Below are positions 8,244 through 16,684 of a stretch of 64,000 nt of DNA, one piece after another. Where the stretch lies: contig NZ_KK069999.1 of assembly GCF_000576425.1 (NCBI RefSeq), forward strand, positions 154,600 through 218,599, in the 5' to 3' direction. How positions within the stretch are numbered: the stretch's first letter is position 1; each line of letters begins with the position of its first letter. The translations under genes were made by a program, and so were the position numbers. Source of the stretch: Brachybacterium phenoliresistens. GTDB taxonomy: Bacteria > Actinomycetota > Actinomycetes > Actinomycetales > Dermabacteraceae. Below the pieces are notes generated by a model, which was not told the origin of the DNA, searched no databases, and saw nothing but the letters and a program-made list of their open reading frames with translations.

Positions 8244-9268
8244 GCCGCTTCCCCCTGGTCCGGGCGGGAGGCGGGGCGCCCTCCGCGGCGGCGCAGCCGT
8301 CCCAGGCGGCGCCGCGGGGTGTCATCATCGGACCCGAAGCCGATCAGCCAGGTCTGCAGGAGCCCGGCGAGGACCATGATCGCGGTGAGGACCAGGGCTC
8401 CCGCGGAGCCGCGCCCGAAGTCCTGCTGCGGGCCCAGGGCGACGTTGTAGAGATAGACCAGCGGAGGGCGGGTCTCGGGATTGTTGCCGGTGAGGTTGTA
8501 GAACTCGTCGAACGCCTGGAAGGCCGCGATGAGCAGCAGCAGGAGCACCGCCGCGGAGGTGGTGCGCAGCTGCGGCAGGGTGATGAGGCGGAACATCGAG
8601 AAGCCGCCGGGGCTCAGCCCGTCGACCGCGGCCGCCTCGTACAGCTGCGCGGGGATCGCCTGCAGCCCGGCCAGGAACAGCAGCATGTAGAAGCCGACCT
8701 GCAGCCACAGGCGCACCGAGACCAGGACGATCCACCAGTACGGCGAGGCGGACAGCCACTGCGAGATCGCGTCGATCCCCACCAGGCCGAGCATCTGGTT
8801 CACGACGCCCGACTCGAGCCCGTTGAACAGCGAGAGCCTCCACACGACGCAGGCGACGACATAGCTGCAGGCGGTGGGGAGGAAGAAGACCGAGCGGAAG
8901 AAGGCCTGGAACCGCGGCAGGCCGTTGACGAGGACGGCCAGGGCGAGGGACGCCGCCATCGTCACCGGCACGATGCACAGCGCGAACACGATGAAGGTGC
9001 GCAGCGACTGCAGGAACGCCGTGTCGACCAGGAAGCCGCGGAAGTTGTCCAGCCCGATGAACTCGGTGGGCAGGACCGTCCCCCGGGCCTCGAACAGGCT
9101 CAGCGTCGCGCCCCAGATCAGCGGCAGGACGGTGAAGACGAGCAGCCCGACCAGGAACGGGGTGAAGAACAGCCAGAACGCGAGCCCGTTCCCGCGGATC
9201 CTGGTCGGGCCGCTGCGCGCGGCGCGGTCGACGGGGACGGCGGCCGGCGCCGCGGTCCGCGCGCTCAT
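8240..9268 (-). CDS. CUT1 sugar ABC transporter permease (MalF type)
   Basis: A 342-residue permease with six or seven membrane helices, starting WLFFTPFLVGLLVFTVLPLIWG. Its EAA loop is QLYEAAAVDGLSPGGFSMFRLITLP. The last 40 residues are a strongly basic, Arg-rich cytoplasmic tail. Both its ends overlap the flanking transporter genes by ATGA, giving tight translational coupling within the operon. Confidence 0.94.
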   Translation of the reverse strand: MSARTAAPAAVPVDRAARSGPTRIRGNGLAFWLFFTPFLVGLLVFTVLPLIWGATLSLFEARGTVLPTEFIGLDNFRGFLVDTAFLQSLRTFIVFALCIVPVTMAASLALAVLVNGLPRFQAFFRSVFFLPTACSYVVACVVWRLSLFNGLESGVVNQMLGLVGIDAISQWLSASPYWWIVLVSVRLWLQVGFYMLLFLAGLQAIPAQLYEAAAVDGLSPGGFSMFRLITLPQLRTTSAAVLLLLLIAAFQAFDEFYNLTGNNPETRPPLVYLYNVALGPQQDFGRGSAGALVLTAIMVLAGLLQTWLIGFGSDDDTPRRRLGRLRRRGGRPASRPDQGEAA

Positions 9269-10518
9269 GCGCCGAGCGCCCGGTTGCTGGCCTCCTCGGC
9301 CTTGGCGAGCTCCTCGGCCGGATCGGCGCCGTTCTTCAGGATGTTGCTGATCGCGTCGTCGCGCGGGGTGCCGACGTCGCCGGTGTACTCCGGCGGGCCG
9401 GTCACCCCCATCTCCGCGGCCATGGTGGCGATCTCGAGCCCGTTGCCCTCCTTGAGGGCCTCGGCCTGCTCGGCGACGGCGGTGATCGGCGGGATGTGGA
9501 AGCCGTAGCTCAGCGCCCAGTCCGTCTGGTGCTCGGTCTGGTCGATCCACAGCCACTTCGCGTAGGCGATGGCGGCCTCGATGTTCTCGCTATTCCCGGC
9601 GACCTGCTCGTTCCAGCCGCCCATGAAGGCGACCTGCCGCCCTTCGGGGCCGACGGCGGGGTGCGGGAAGACGCCGATGTCGTCCAGGGCGTCCTCGAGG
9701 GCCGGCAGCGCCCAGCAGCCGCCCCAGGTGATCGCGGCGAGGCCCGAGGCGAAGGCGGCGGGATCGGCCCAGTCCGAGGGGGCTCCGGTCAGGAGCACGT
9801 CGTCCTTGATCATCCTCTGGATCGCGGCGAGGCCCTGGGCGTAGCCGGGGGTGTTGTAGGCGACGGCGTCCTTGGCCTCGTTCAGCGGCGAGCCGCCCGC
9901 GGCCCACACCATCGGCCAGGTGCAGGCGTCGAAGTTGTTGCCGAGGAAGAGGCCCTTCTGGTCGGGGGTGGTCAGCTCGGTGGCCGCGGCGACGAGGTCG
10001 TCGAAGGTCTCCGGGGGTGCGATGCCCGCCTTCTCGAACAGGCTCCTGCGGTAGTAGAAGTGCTGGGGGTCCAGGATCATCGGGATTCCCCAGATCCGGC
10101 CGTCGATCGTGACCGGGCCCAGGGACGCCTCGTTGAACTGGTCCTTGACCGGTTCCATGATGTCGGTGAGGTCGACGTACCGCCCCTGATCGGCCTGGTC
10201 GACGGCGATGGCGTTGTTCTCGAACACGTCGACGCCGCCGCCGGAGAGCAGAGCGGTCGAGAGCCGTGCGGCGTAGTCGCCGGTGACCCAGTTGACCGTC
10301 ACCGTCGCCTCCCCGTAGTCGGCGGCGTAGCGCTTGGCGGCGTCCTGCGTGCCCTCCTCGCCGTACTGGTGGTACCACTGCGAGAGGCCGCCGCCTCCCC
10401 CGCCGGGGTCCGTCAGGCCCCCGGTGTTCCCGCCGCAGGCTGCGAGGCCGGCGCCGGCGAGCGCCATCCCTCCGAGACCGAGCGCTCCGCGTCGGGTGAA
10501 TCGCGTACGAGTCGTCAT
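9265..10518 (-). CDS. sugar-binding lipoprotein of the ABC importer (family 1)
   Basis: A 417-residue solute-binding protein. The N-terminus RFTRRGALGLGGMALAGAGLAACGG combines a twin-arginine motif with a lipobox (LAAC), so it is probably a lipid-anchored Tat substrate. The mature part shows WGIPMILDPQHFYYRRSLFEKAG, typical of CUT1 binding proteins. The ATG at 10518 follows AAGGAG at a good distance; an upstream in-frame start would put extra residues before the signal. It is the first gene of the importer operon. Divergent from the LacI gene at 10855, with a dyad at 10576-10603 between them. Confidence 0.93.
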   Translation of the reverse strand: MTTRTRFTRRGALGLGGMALAGAGLAACGGNTGGLTDPGGGGGGLSQWYHQYGEEGTQDAAKRYAADYGEATVTVNWVTGDYAARLSTALLSGGGVDVFENNAIAVDQADQGRYVDLTDIMEPVKDQFNEASLGPVTIDGRIWGIPMILDPQHFYYRRSLFEKAGIAPPETFDDLVAAATELTTPDQKGLFLGNNFDACTWPMVWAAGGSPLNEAKDAVAYNTPGYAQGLAAIQRMIKDDVLLTGAPSDWADPAAFASGLAAITWGGCWALPALEDALDDIGVFPHPAVGPEGRQVAFMGGWNEQVAGNSENIEAAIAYAKWLWIDQTEHQTDWALSYGFHIPPITAVAEQAEALKEGNGLEIATMAAEMGVTGPPEYTGDVGTPRDDAISNILKNGADPAEELAKAEEASNRALGA

Positions 10519-10854
10519 GGCCGTCTCCTTCGAGGCTCCGAGACGCCGCGGCACTGCGGCGCTGGGCCGAGTTTAACGTGAGAATCCGTGTCGCGGATCA
10601 CGTCTCGGCAACACATCTCCCGCGCCGGTCCGCACGGGCCGCTGTTCGGAGCTAGCCCTCTGACCTGCTGTTTCGTCAGTCCGCCCCTGGTCCGCCCTGG
10701 CGCGAATGGCCTCCGACCCCCGGAATCCCACGTCGTCATCGGCGCGCGAGGCGCGCTCCCGCGGCGGCGCCGGAGCACAGCGGCGGCGGCGCCGCGCGGG
10801 CCTCGTCGCCGCACGGACGGGACCCCGGGGCCGGGACGGTGACAGAATCGACCC
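10519..10854. other. divergent intergenic region between binding protein and LacI
   Basis: 336 bp without a supported gene. It contains an imperfect dyad (10576-10603: ACGTG, ATCCG, then CGGAT, CACGT) that may be an operator. No TACAACGTTGTA-like site was found here, unlike in front of the other arabinan genes. A weak minus-strand -35 (TTGCCG, complement of 10606-10611) is the only promoter-like element noted. Confidence 0.45.
10576..10603. promoter_or_regulatory. imperfect dyad, possible operator
   Basis: ACGTG (10576-10580) and ATCCG (10584-10588) are mirrored by CGGAT (10594-10598) and CACGT (10599-10603); the left half has three extra bases. It lies 58 bp upstream of the binding-protein start. 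Weak evidence. Confidence 0.3.
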
Positions 10855-11922
10855 ATGCCCGCCGATCCCTCTCCCCGTCGCCGCCCGCCGCGGCTGCGGG
10901 ACGTCGCCGATCTGGCGGGCGTCTCCGTCAAGACGGTCTCCAACGTCGTCAACGACTTCCCGCACGTGAGCCCGTCGATGCGGGCGAAGGTGCAGGCGGC
11001 CATCGAGGAGCTCGGGTACCGCCCGCAGATCGCGGGCAAGCAGCTGCGCTCGGGCACCAGCGACATCCTCACCCTGGCGGTCCCCTCGCTGACCTTCGCC
11101 TACTTCTCGGACCTCGCGCAGACCTTCGTGGACGAGGCCCGCGCGCGCCGGCGGACGATCCTCCTGCACAGCCTCTCCCAGGGGCTGGAGCAGGAGCTTG
11201 AGCTCATCGAGGGACACCGGCAGACCCTGGGCGACGGGATCATCTTCAACCCCCTGCTGCTGCCGGAGGAGCGGCTCGCCGCGCTCGCGTCGCTGCCGCA
11301 GCCGATGGTCCTGATCGGCGAGCACGTGGACCCGGAGGCCCTGCCCCACGGGGTGGACTACGCCCGGGTGGACAACGTCGCCGCCATGGCCGAGGCCACC
11401 GCCCACCTGCTGGCCGCCCAGCCCCGGCAGATCGCCTTCCTCGGCGTCCTGCCGGCGGGGGACCTGGTGCCCGCGCACAGCACCGCGGCCCTGCGCATCG
11501 CCGGGTTCCGCGAGGCCGTGGCCCGGGCCGGGCTCGACCCGGCCGATGCCCTCGAGCAGACGGCCCCGGACTGGCACCGCCACGACGGGCGGGTCTCCAC
11601 CCACGCCCTGCTGGATGCGCACCCCGAGGTCTCGGCGATCGCGGCGGCCAACGACGAGCTCGCCCTCGGGGCCCTCACCGCGCTGCGCGAGCGGGGCCTG
11701 CGCGTGCCCGAGGACGTGGCCGTGACCGGCTACGACGACATCCCCGAGACTCCCTTCGCCTCCCCGGCCCTGACCACCATCAGCCCGGACACGCGGCAGC
11801 TGGCGCGGGTCGCGCTGGACATGCTGCTGGAGCGGATCGCCGGGCTCGAGGGCCCGGGACGGACGGCCACCGTCCCGCACACCCTGGTGGTCCGCGAGAG
11901 CGCGCCGGCGACGGCGCGCTGA
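10855..11922 (+). CDS. LacI-family regulator, paralogue of the 3919 gene
   Basis: A 355-residue repressor. The HTH (residues 12-62: LRDVADLAGVSVKTVSNVVN and YRPQIAGKQLRSG) is nearly the same as in the LacI at 3919, and the sensor domain aligns along its length ([14 protein letters not shown] against LTLAVPSLTFAYFS). It stands between the importer operon and the secreted arabinanase. The palindromic site CATCGTTGTTTACAACGATG lies immediately downstream, in front of the arabinanase, and is the best candidate for its operator. Which of the two paralogues binds which site cannot be told from sequence. Confidence 0.92.
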   Translation: MPADPSPRRRPPRLRDVADLAGVSVKTVSNVVNDFPHVSPSMRAKVQAAIEELGYRPQIAGKQLRSGTSDILTLAVPSLTFAYFSDLAQTFVDEARARRRTILLHSLSQGLEQELELIEGHRQTLGDGIIFNPLLLPEERLAALASLPQPMVLIGEHVDPEALPHGVDYARVDNVAAMAEATAHLLAAQPRQIAFLGVLPAGDLVPAHSTAALRIAGFREAVARAGLDPADALEQTAPDWHRHDGRVSTHALLDAHPEVSAIAAANDELALGALTALRERGLRVPEDVAVTGYDDIPETPFASPALTTISPDTRQLARVALDMLLERIAGLEGPGRTATVPHTLVVRESAPATAR

Positions 11923-11956
11923 CCCGAGCGCCTTCCGCACCGTGGTGAACAGCCTC

Positions 11957-11986
11957 TTGCCATCGTTGTTTACAACGATGTAAGGT
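11957..11986 (+). promoter_or_regulatory. promoter with LacI-type operator before arabinanase
   Basis: CATCGTTGT-TT-ACAACGATG (11961-11980) has perfect 9-bp arms around TT. It lies between a TTGCCA -35-like element (11957-11962) and a TGTAAG/TAAGGT -10-like element (11979-11986), the classic place for a repressor. Its ACAACG half-site is shared with the sites at 3743 and 33845. Confidence 0.7.
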
Positions 11987-12033
11987 CCCGGGCAGATCAT
12001 CGCCGACCCTCCCCCGGACGAAGGAGTCCCCGC

Positions 12034-13527
12034 ATGAACCCCCTGTCCCGACGCCGTCTGCTGACCTCGACGCTCGTGCTCACCACCGCCGCCGGCGGCT
12101 CCGCCCTGCTGCCCGCCGCGGCGCAGGCCGGCCCCGTCGGAGGGGGCACGGACCTGCCGGATCCCAGCTTCACCGACGTCTCGGTCCACGACCCCTCCGT
12201 GATCCGCGCCGACGGCCAGTTCTACGTCTTCGGCTCGCACCTGGCGGCCGCCCGGACCCCCGACCTCCTGCACTGGGAGGGCGTGGCGGACCTCGTCACC
12301 CCCGAGAACCCGCTGTTCGAGGACGTCACCCTCGAGCTGGCCGAGGCCTTCGAGTGGGCGAACACCACCACCCTCTGGGCCGCGGACGTCACCGACACCG
12401 TCGACGGCCGCTTCCGGATGTACTACTGCGCCTGCGAGGGCTCTTCCCCGCGCTCGGCGATGGGCTCCGCGATCGCGGACAGCATCGAGGGCCCCTACGT
12501 CGACGAGGGCGTCTTCCTGCGCTCGGGCATGTGGGGCGAGCCCAGCGAGGACGGGACGATCTACGACGCCACCGTCCACCCCAACGTCATCGACCCCCAC
12601 GAGTTCGTCGACGCCGAGGGCCGCCACCAGCTGCTCTACGGCTCCTACTCCGGCGGCATCTTCGTGCTCGAGGTGGACCCGGTCACCGGCCGCCCGCTGC
12701 CCGGCCAGGGCTACGGCACCCACCTCATCGGCGGGAACCACGCCCGCATCGAGGCGCCGTACATGCTCTACTCCGAGCAGACCGGCTACTACTACCTGCT
12801 GCTGACCTTCGGCGGCCTGGACGCGAACGGCGGCTACAACATCCGCGTGGGCCGCTCGCGCTCGGTGACCGGCCCCTACCTCGACCCGATGGGCCAGGAC
12901 CTGCGCGAGTGCAAGGCGGATCCCTCGCTGCCGCTGTTCGACGACGCCTCCATCGAGCCGTACGCCCTCAAGCTCATGGGCAACCACGAGTTCGTCACCG
13001 GCACGGGCGAGGACGCGGTGCGCGGTCCGGGGTACGTCTCCCCCGGGCACGTCTCCGCCTGGGCGGAGCCGGGCACCGAGAACGTCTTCCTCATCTTCCA
13101 CGCACGGTTCCCGCGCACCGGCGAGTTCCACCAGGTGCGCGTGCACCGCATCCACTACACCCGCGACGGCTGGCCCGTCGTCTCCCCCCACCGCTATGCG
13201 GGCGAGGCGGCGGCCGGCGCGAAGAGCACCCGCCTGAAGCGGGCCGAGGTCGTCGGCTCCTGGCGCCTGGTCGACCACGGCCGCGCCATCAGCCCCGAGA
13301 TCGTCGACTCGCAGGAGATCACCCTCGCCCAGGACGGCTCCGTCTCCGGCGCGGTGACGGGCACGTGGCGCCTGGAGGCCGGGCACCGCGCGGTGCTGCA
13401 GATCCAGGGGCAGCGCTTCGACGGCGTCTTCACGCCCGGCTGGGACGAGACCGCCGCCGCGTGGACGCCGACCTTCTCCGTGATGGGCGCCGACGGCCGC
13501 GCGCTGTGGGGCTCCAAGGCGGGCTGA
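12034..13527 (+). CDS. secreted GH43 endo-arabinanase
   Basis: A 497-residue exported enzyme. The N-terminus LSRRRLLTSTLVLTTAAGGSALLPAAAQA is a Tat signal with an AQA cleavage site near residue 32. GH43 catalytic acids are D53 (VHDPSVIR), D187 (NVIDPHEFVD) and E240 (ARIEAPYMLY). After the propeller, a C-terminal beta domain (about 395-497, from VVGSWRLVDHG to VMGADGRALWGSKAG) matches the pattern of two-domain arabinanases of the Abn2 type. It would cut alpha-1,5-arabinan outside the cell to oligosaccharides for the importers. It is controlled by the palindrome at 11961. The exact activity (endo-arabinanase against arabinofuranosidase) is inferred. Confidence 0.9.
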   Translation: MNPLSRRRLLTSTLVLTTAAGGSALLPAAAQAGPVGGGTDLPDPSFTDVSVHDPSVIRADGQFYVFGSHLAAARTPDLLHWEGVADLVTPENPLFEDVTLELAEAFEWANTTTLWAADVTDTVDGRFRMYYCACEGSSPRSAMGSAIADSIEGPYVDEGVFLRSGMWGEPSEDGTIYDATVHPNVIDPHEFVDAEGRHQLLYGSYSGGIFVLEVDPVTGRPLPGQGYGTHLIGGNHARIEAPYMLYSEQTGYYYLLLTFGGLDANGGYNIRVGRSRSVTGPYLDPMGQDLRECKADPSLPLFDDASIEPYALKLMGNHEFVTGTGEDAVRGPGYVSPGHVSAWAEPGTENVFLIFHARFPRTGEFHQVRVHRIHYTRDGWPVVSPHRYAGEAAAGAKSTRLKRAEVVGSWRLVDHGRAISPEIVDSQEITLAQDGSVSGAVTGTWRLEAGHRAVLQIQGQRFDGVFTPGWDETAAAWTPTFSVMGADGRALWGSKAG

Positions 13528-13557
13528 CCCCGCCCGCAGGACCCCCGGGGCGCTGTC

Positions 13558-13578
13558 CTCCCGCCGGCCCGGCGGGAG
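13558..13578 (+). terminator. stem-loop after the arabinanase gene
   Basis: Perfect 9-bp GC stem (13558-13566 with 13570-13578) with loop GCC, 31 bp after the stop codon. Confidence 0.6.
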
Positions 13579-13647
13579 GGCGGGGCCCTCGCCCGTCCCG
13601 GGACCGCCGCCGGAGACGGCGCGCGGGACGGCGCGCTCACTGGTGCA

Positions 13648-13661
13648 ATGGTACATATCAT
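13648..13661. promoter_or_regulatory. candidate GntR operator, hydroxyproline operon
   Basis: ATGGTACATATCAT, a partial palindrome of the form ATGNTANNTANCAT. An equal site (ATGTTACATACCAT) lies at 26883 in front of the Xaa-Pro aminopeptidase gene; the two agree at 12 of 14 positions and also share GTGCA before them. These are the only two copies I noticed. FCD-type GntR regulators commonly bind such short A/T-flanked dyads, and one is encoded in this operon. Confidence 0.65.
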
Positions 13662-13914
13662 GTGTTACCTTTCCCTCAGGGTGCGGCGCCGCACCGGAAC
13701 GGATCCGCCGCGGCGACGAGCCCTCGCCTCTGCGATCCCGAGACGGATGCGCGCCGGGCGGCCCGCCCGGCGATCATCGACCCGAGGGGCGCGCCCGCAC
13801 CTGCCTCGACGTCGAGGAGGCCGTCGCCGAGCACGCCCCCGTCCCCTCTCCTGCCACGACCCCACCGTCCCCGCCGAAGCGGCGACCCCGGGACCTCCCG
13901 AAGGAGCACCACCC

Positions 13915-14811
13915 ATGACCGACCGCAAGCCCTGGCACGGGATCATCGTGGCCAGCAGCCTCCCGTTCCGCGAGGACCTGGAGATCGACCACGAGGCCTA
14001 TGCCGCGGACGTGGCGTGGCTCGCCGAGCAGGGCTGCGACGGCGTCGCCCCCAACGGCTCGCTGGGCGAGTACCAGTCCCTGTCCTGGCAGGAGCGCGAC
14101 GCGGTGGTGGCCACCGCGATCGACGCCGCCCCGGAGGGGTTCACGGTGATGCCGGGCGTGGGCGCCTACTCCGGCCGCGAGTCCCTGCGCCACGCGCAGG
14201 CGGCCCGCGACCTCGGCGCCCAGGCGGTGATGGCCCTGCCGCCCAACGCCTACCGCGCCGACGAGCGGGCGATCCTCGAGCACTTCGAGCTCATCGCCTC
14301 CGCCGGGCTGCCGGTGACCGCCTACAACAACCCCCTGGACACCAAGGTCGATCTCACCCCGCGGCTGCTGGCGAAGCTCCACCACGAGGGCCTGGTGGTG
14401 GGGGTCAAGGAGTTCAGCGGCGATGTGCGCCGATGCTACGAGCTGGCCGAGCTCGCCCCCGGGATGGACCTCATCATCGGCACCGATGACTCGGTGCTCG
14501 AGGTCGGGCTGTGCGGCGCGAAGGGCTGGGTGGCCGGCTTCAGCCAGGTCTTCCCGCAGGCCACCCGCACCCTGTACGAGGCCTCCGTCGCCGGGGACGT
14601 CGCCACCGCCCTGCCCCTGTACCGGGAGCTGCACGCCCTGCTGCGCTGGGACACGAAGACGGAGTTCGTGCAGGCCATCAAGATCGGCCAGGAGATGATC
14701 GGCCGTGCGCCCCATGCCCGGTGCCGGCCGCCGCGCCAGCCGCTGCTGCCCGAGCAGGAGGCCGAGGTCCGCTCCCTGGTGCAGCGCCACCTCGACGCGG
14801 GGCTGCGCTGA
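13915..14811 (+). CDS. DapA-family 1-pyrroline-4-hydroxy-2-carboxylate deaminase
   Basis: A 298-residue TIM-barrel lyase of the dihydrodipicolinate synthase family. The Schiff-base lysine is K165 (GVKEFSGD) and the catalytic tyrosine Y137 (VTAYNNPLD). In hydroxyproline catabolism the DapA-like enzyme deaminates and dehydrates 1-pyrroline-4-hydroxy-2-carboxylate to 2-oxoglutarate semialdehyde. That role is assigned from the neighbours: epimerase, D-hydroxyproline dehydrogenase and semialdehyde dehydrogenase all follow in the same direction. AAGGAG nine bases upstream fixes the start. It is the first gene of the operon, and its stop is one base from the epimerase start. Confidence 0.9.
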   Translation: MTDRKPWHGIIVASSLPFREDLEIDHEAYAADVAWLAEQGCDGVAPNGSLGEYQSLSWQERDAVVATAIDAAPEGFTVMPGVGAYSGRESLRHAQAARDLGAQAVMALPPNAYRADERAILEHFELIASAGLPVTAYNNPLDTKVDLTPRLLAKLHHEGLVVGVKEFSGDVRRCYELAELAPGMDLIIGTDDSVLEVGLCGAKGWVAGFSQVFPQATRTLYEASVAGDVATALPLYRELHALLRWDTKTEFVQAIKIGQEMIGRAPHARCRPPRQPLLPEQEAEVRSLVQRHLDAGLR

Positions 14812-14812
14812 C

Positions 14813-15850
14813 ATGCGCTCGAGGGTGGCCTACAGCGCCGTCGACTCGCACACCGAGGGCATGCCCACCCGCGTCATCACCGGCGGGGTGGGCACCCTGC
14901 CCGGCGCGAGCATGGCCGAGCGGCGCGACCGCTTCGTCGCCGAGCGCGACGGGCTGCGCCGGCTGCTGATGCGCGAGCCGCGCGGGCACGCCGCCATGTC
15001 CGGGGCGATCCTGCAGCCGCCCACCGTCCCGGGCGCCGACCACGGCGTGCTGTTCATCGAGGTCAGCGGCGTGCTGCCGATGTGCGGGCACGGCACCATC
15101 GGCGTGGCGACCGTGCTGGTGGAGACGGGCATGGTCGAGGTCCGCGAACCGGTCACCGAGATCACCCTGGACACCCCGGCCGGGCTGGTGCCGGTGCGCG
15201 TGGCCGTCGAGGACGGCGCCGCCCGGGCCGTCACCCTGCGCAACGTGCCCTCCTTCGCGGTGGACCTCGACGCCCACGTGGAGGTGCCCGGCATCGGCCG
15301 CGTGCCCTACGACCTGGCCTTCGGCGGGAACTTCTACGCGATCGTCCGCGCCGAGGACCTGGGCGTGCCCTTCGCCCGGCGCAGCGCCTCCGCACTCACC
15401 GCGGCCGGGCTCGCGGTGCTGGACGCGATCGCCGCGCAGCGCCGGGTCGTCCATCCCGAGCGCCCCGACATCGCCGGGGTCCACCACGTGTACGTCGCCG
15501 CCCCGGGCTCCGACGCCCGCTCCTCCCGGCACGCGATGGTGATCCGGCCCGGCTGGATCGACCGCTCCCCCTGCGGCACCGGCACCAGCGCCCGCATGGC
15601 GCAGCTGCACGCCCGCGGCGAGCTGGCGCTGCGGCAGGACTTCGTCAACGCCTCGCTGATCGGCTCGCGGTTCACCGGCCGCCTGATCGGGACGACCGAG
15701 GTCGCCGGGCGCGCGGCGGTGATCCCCGAGATCACCGGCCGCGCCTGGATCACCGGCACGGCGACGTACCTGCTGGACCCCACCGACCCCTACCCGGAGG
15801 GCTTCGAGCTGGACGCCGAGGATGACGGGAGCGCCGCCGGCCATGTCTGA
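14813..15850 (+). CDS. 4-hydroxyproline 2-epimerase (proline racemase family)
   Basis: A 345-residue enzyme that converts trans-4-hydroxy-L-proline to cis-4-hydroxy-D-proline by two-base catalysis. Both catalytic cysteines are present: C91 in LPMCGHGTIGVAT and C254 in RSPCGTGTSARMA. A second-site Thr, which would mark a trans-3-hydroxyproline dehydratase, is absent, so epimerase is favoured. DSHTEGMPTRVI at the N-terminus is the usual substrate-binding start. Neighbouring oxidase subunits and the DapA-like gene argue for hydroxyproline rather than proline as substrate. ATG 14813 was chosen because it matches the family N-terminus. Confidence 0.93.
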   Translation: MRSRVAYSAVDSHTEGMPTRVITGGVGTLPGASMAERRDRFVAERDGLRRLLMREPRGHAAMSGAILQPPTVPGADHGVLFIEVSGVLPMCGHGTIGVATVLVETGMVEVREPVTEITLDTPAGLVPVRVAVEDGAARAVTLRNVPSFAVDLDAHVEVPGIGRVPYDLAFGGNFYAIVRAEDLGVPFARRSASALTAAGLAVLDAIAAQRRVVHPERPDIAGVHHVYVAAPGSDARSSRHAMVIRPGWIDRSPCGTGTSARMAQLHARGELALRQDFVNASLIGSRFTGRLIGTTEVAGRAAVIPEITGRAWITGTATYLLDPTDPYPEGFELDAEDDGSAAGHV

Positions 15851-15954
15851 GTGCTTCCCCGTCCCGTCCCCGCACGATCCACTACAGTTCCAGGGACGTC
15901 ACGGGCACCGCCGAGCACGGCTGCCGGGCATCGACGAGCAGAGCGGAGGCACCC

Positions 15955-16659
15955 ATGTCCACCATCGCCGAGGGCGAGGACGCGTGGGACGTGCCGGCGC
16001 TCGGGGAGCGGCAGAGCCTGCGCCAGAGCGTGGCCGACTCCCTGCGCGCCCTGGTGATCGCCGGCCGGATGAAGCCCGGGGAGATCTACTCCGCCCCGCG
16101 CCTGGCCGCGCAGTTCGGGGTCTCCGCGACGCCGGTGCGCGAGGCGATGCTGGACCTCGTCATGGAGGGGCACATCGAGACGGTGCGCAACAAGGGCTTC
16201 CGGGTGCTGGAGCTGTCCCCGCGCGAGCTGGACGAGCTGGCGGAGCTGCGGCGCCTCATCGAGCCGCCGGTGATGGCGCGCATCGCCCGGCGCGTCCCGG
16301 GATCGGCGGAGCTCACCGGGCAGGTCGAGGCGCTGCGGGCCGTCGCCCAGGAGATCGTCGCGAGCGCCTCGCGCAGGGACCTCGTGCAGTACATCGACCA
16401 GGACCTGCGCTTCCACCTGGACTTCCTGGCCCTGCACGGCAACGACCGCCTGGTCCAGGAGGTGCGGGCCCTGCGGCGCCGCTCGCGGCTGTTCGGCCTG
16501 GAGTCCCTGGCCGAGAAGGGCACCCTCGTCTCCCTGGCCCGGGAGCACGAGGAGATGGTGGACCTGGCCCTCGCCGGGGACGCGGCGGGCCTCGAGCAGC
16601 TCACCCACCAGCACATCGAGCACGTGCGCCACGAATGGGCGGGCGCGGAGCAGGAGTGA
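15955..16659 (+). CDS. GntR-family regulator with FCD domain
   Basis: A 234-residue regulator. The winged HTH spans residues 22-88 (SLRALVIAGRMKPGEIY, then LAAQFGVSATPVREAMLDL and a GFRVLEL wing). The C-terminal all-helical FCD domain (about 92-225) has DLRFHLDFLALHGNDRLV and the late His pairs LAREHEEM and HQHIEHV that bind a metal in this family; the effector is usually a carboxylic acid. It sits inside the hydroxyproline operon, 104 bp after the epimerase, and most likely senses hydroxyproline or an intermediate. Candidate targets are the ATGNTACATANCAT sites at 13648 and 26883. GGAGGC precedes the ATG. Confidence 0.9.
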   Translation: MSTIAEGEDAWDVPALGERQSLRQSVADSLRALVIAGRMKPGEIYSAPRLAAQFGVSATPVREAMLDLVMEGHIETVRNKGFRVLELSPRELDELAELRRLIEPPVMARIARRVPGSAELTGQVEALRAVAQEIVASASRRDLVQYIDQDLRFHLDFLALHGNDRLVQEVRALRRRSRLFGLESLAEKGTLVSLAREHEEMVDLALAGDAAGLEQLTHQHIEHVRHEWAGAEQE

Positions 16660-16684
16660 GCGGCTCCGGCGCGGAGGCGGTCCG

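Larger units (their letters stand above)
13528..13914 (+). other. terminator, GntR-type site and long leader before the hydroxyproline operon
   Basis: 387 bp without a supported gene. It holds a terminator hairpin (13558-13578), the ATGNTACATANCAT site (13648-13661) and about 250 bp of GC-rich leader up to the Shine-Dalgarno AAGGAG at 13901-13906. The frame of the downstream gene is open throughout, but the residues are unlike the family and overlap the operator, so I treat it as untranslated. Confidence 0.55.

Noticed and set aside
10573..13656. A ~1000-codon minus-strand frame opposite LacI and the arabinanase
   Set aside because: Antisense shadow: composition is abnormal and the plus-strand genes carry clear catalytic and HTH motifs.
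13648..13914. Possible 89-residue N-terminal extension of the DapA-like gene
   Set aside because: In frame but Arg/Pro-rich, unlike the family, overlapping the putative operator, while AAGGAG marks the start at 13915.
14813..15850. trans-3-hydroxyproline dehydratase or proline racemase
   Set aside because: Both catalytic cysteines are present, excluding the dehydratase, and the operon is for 4-hydroxyproline rather than proline.
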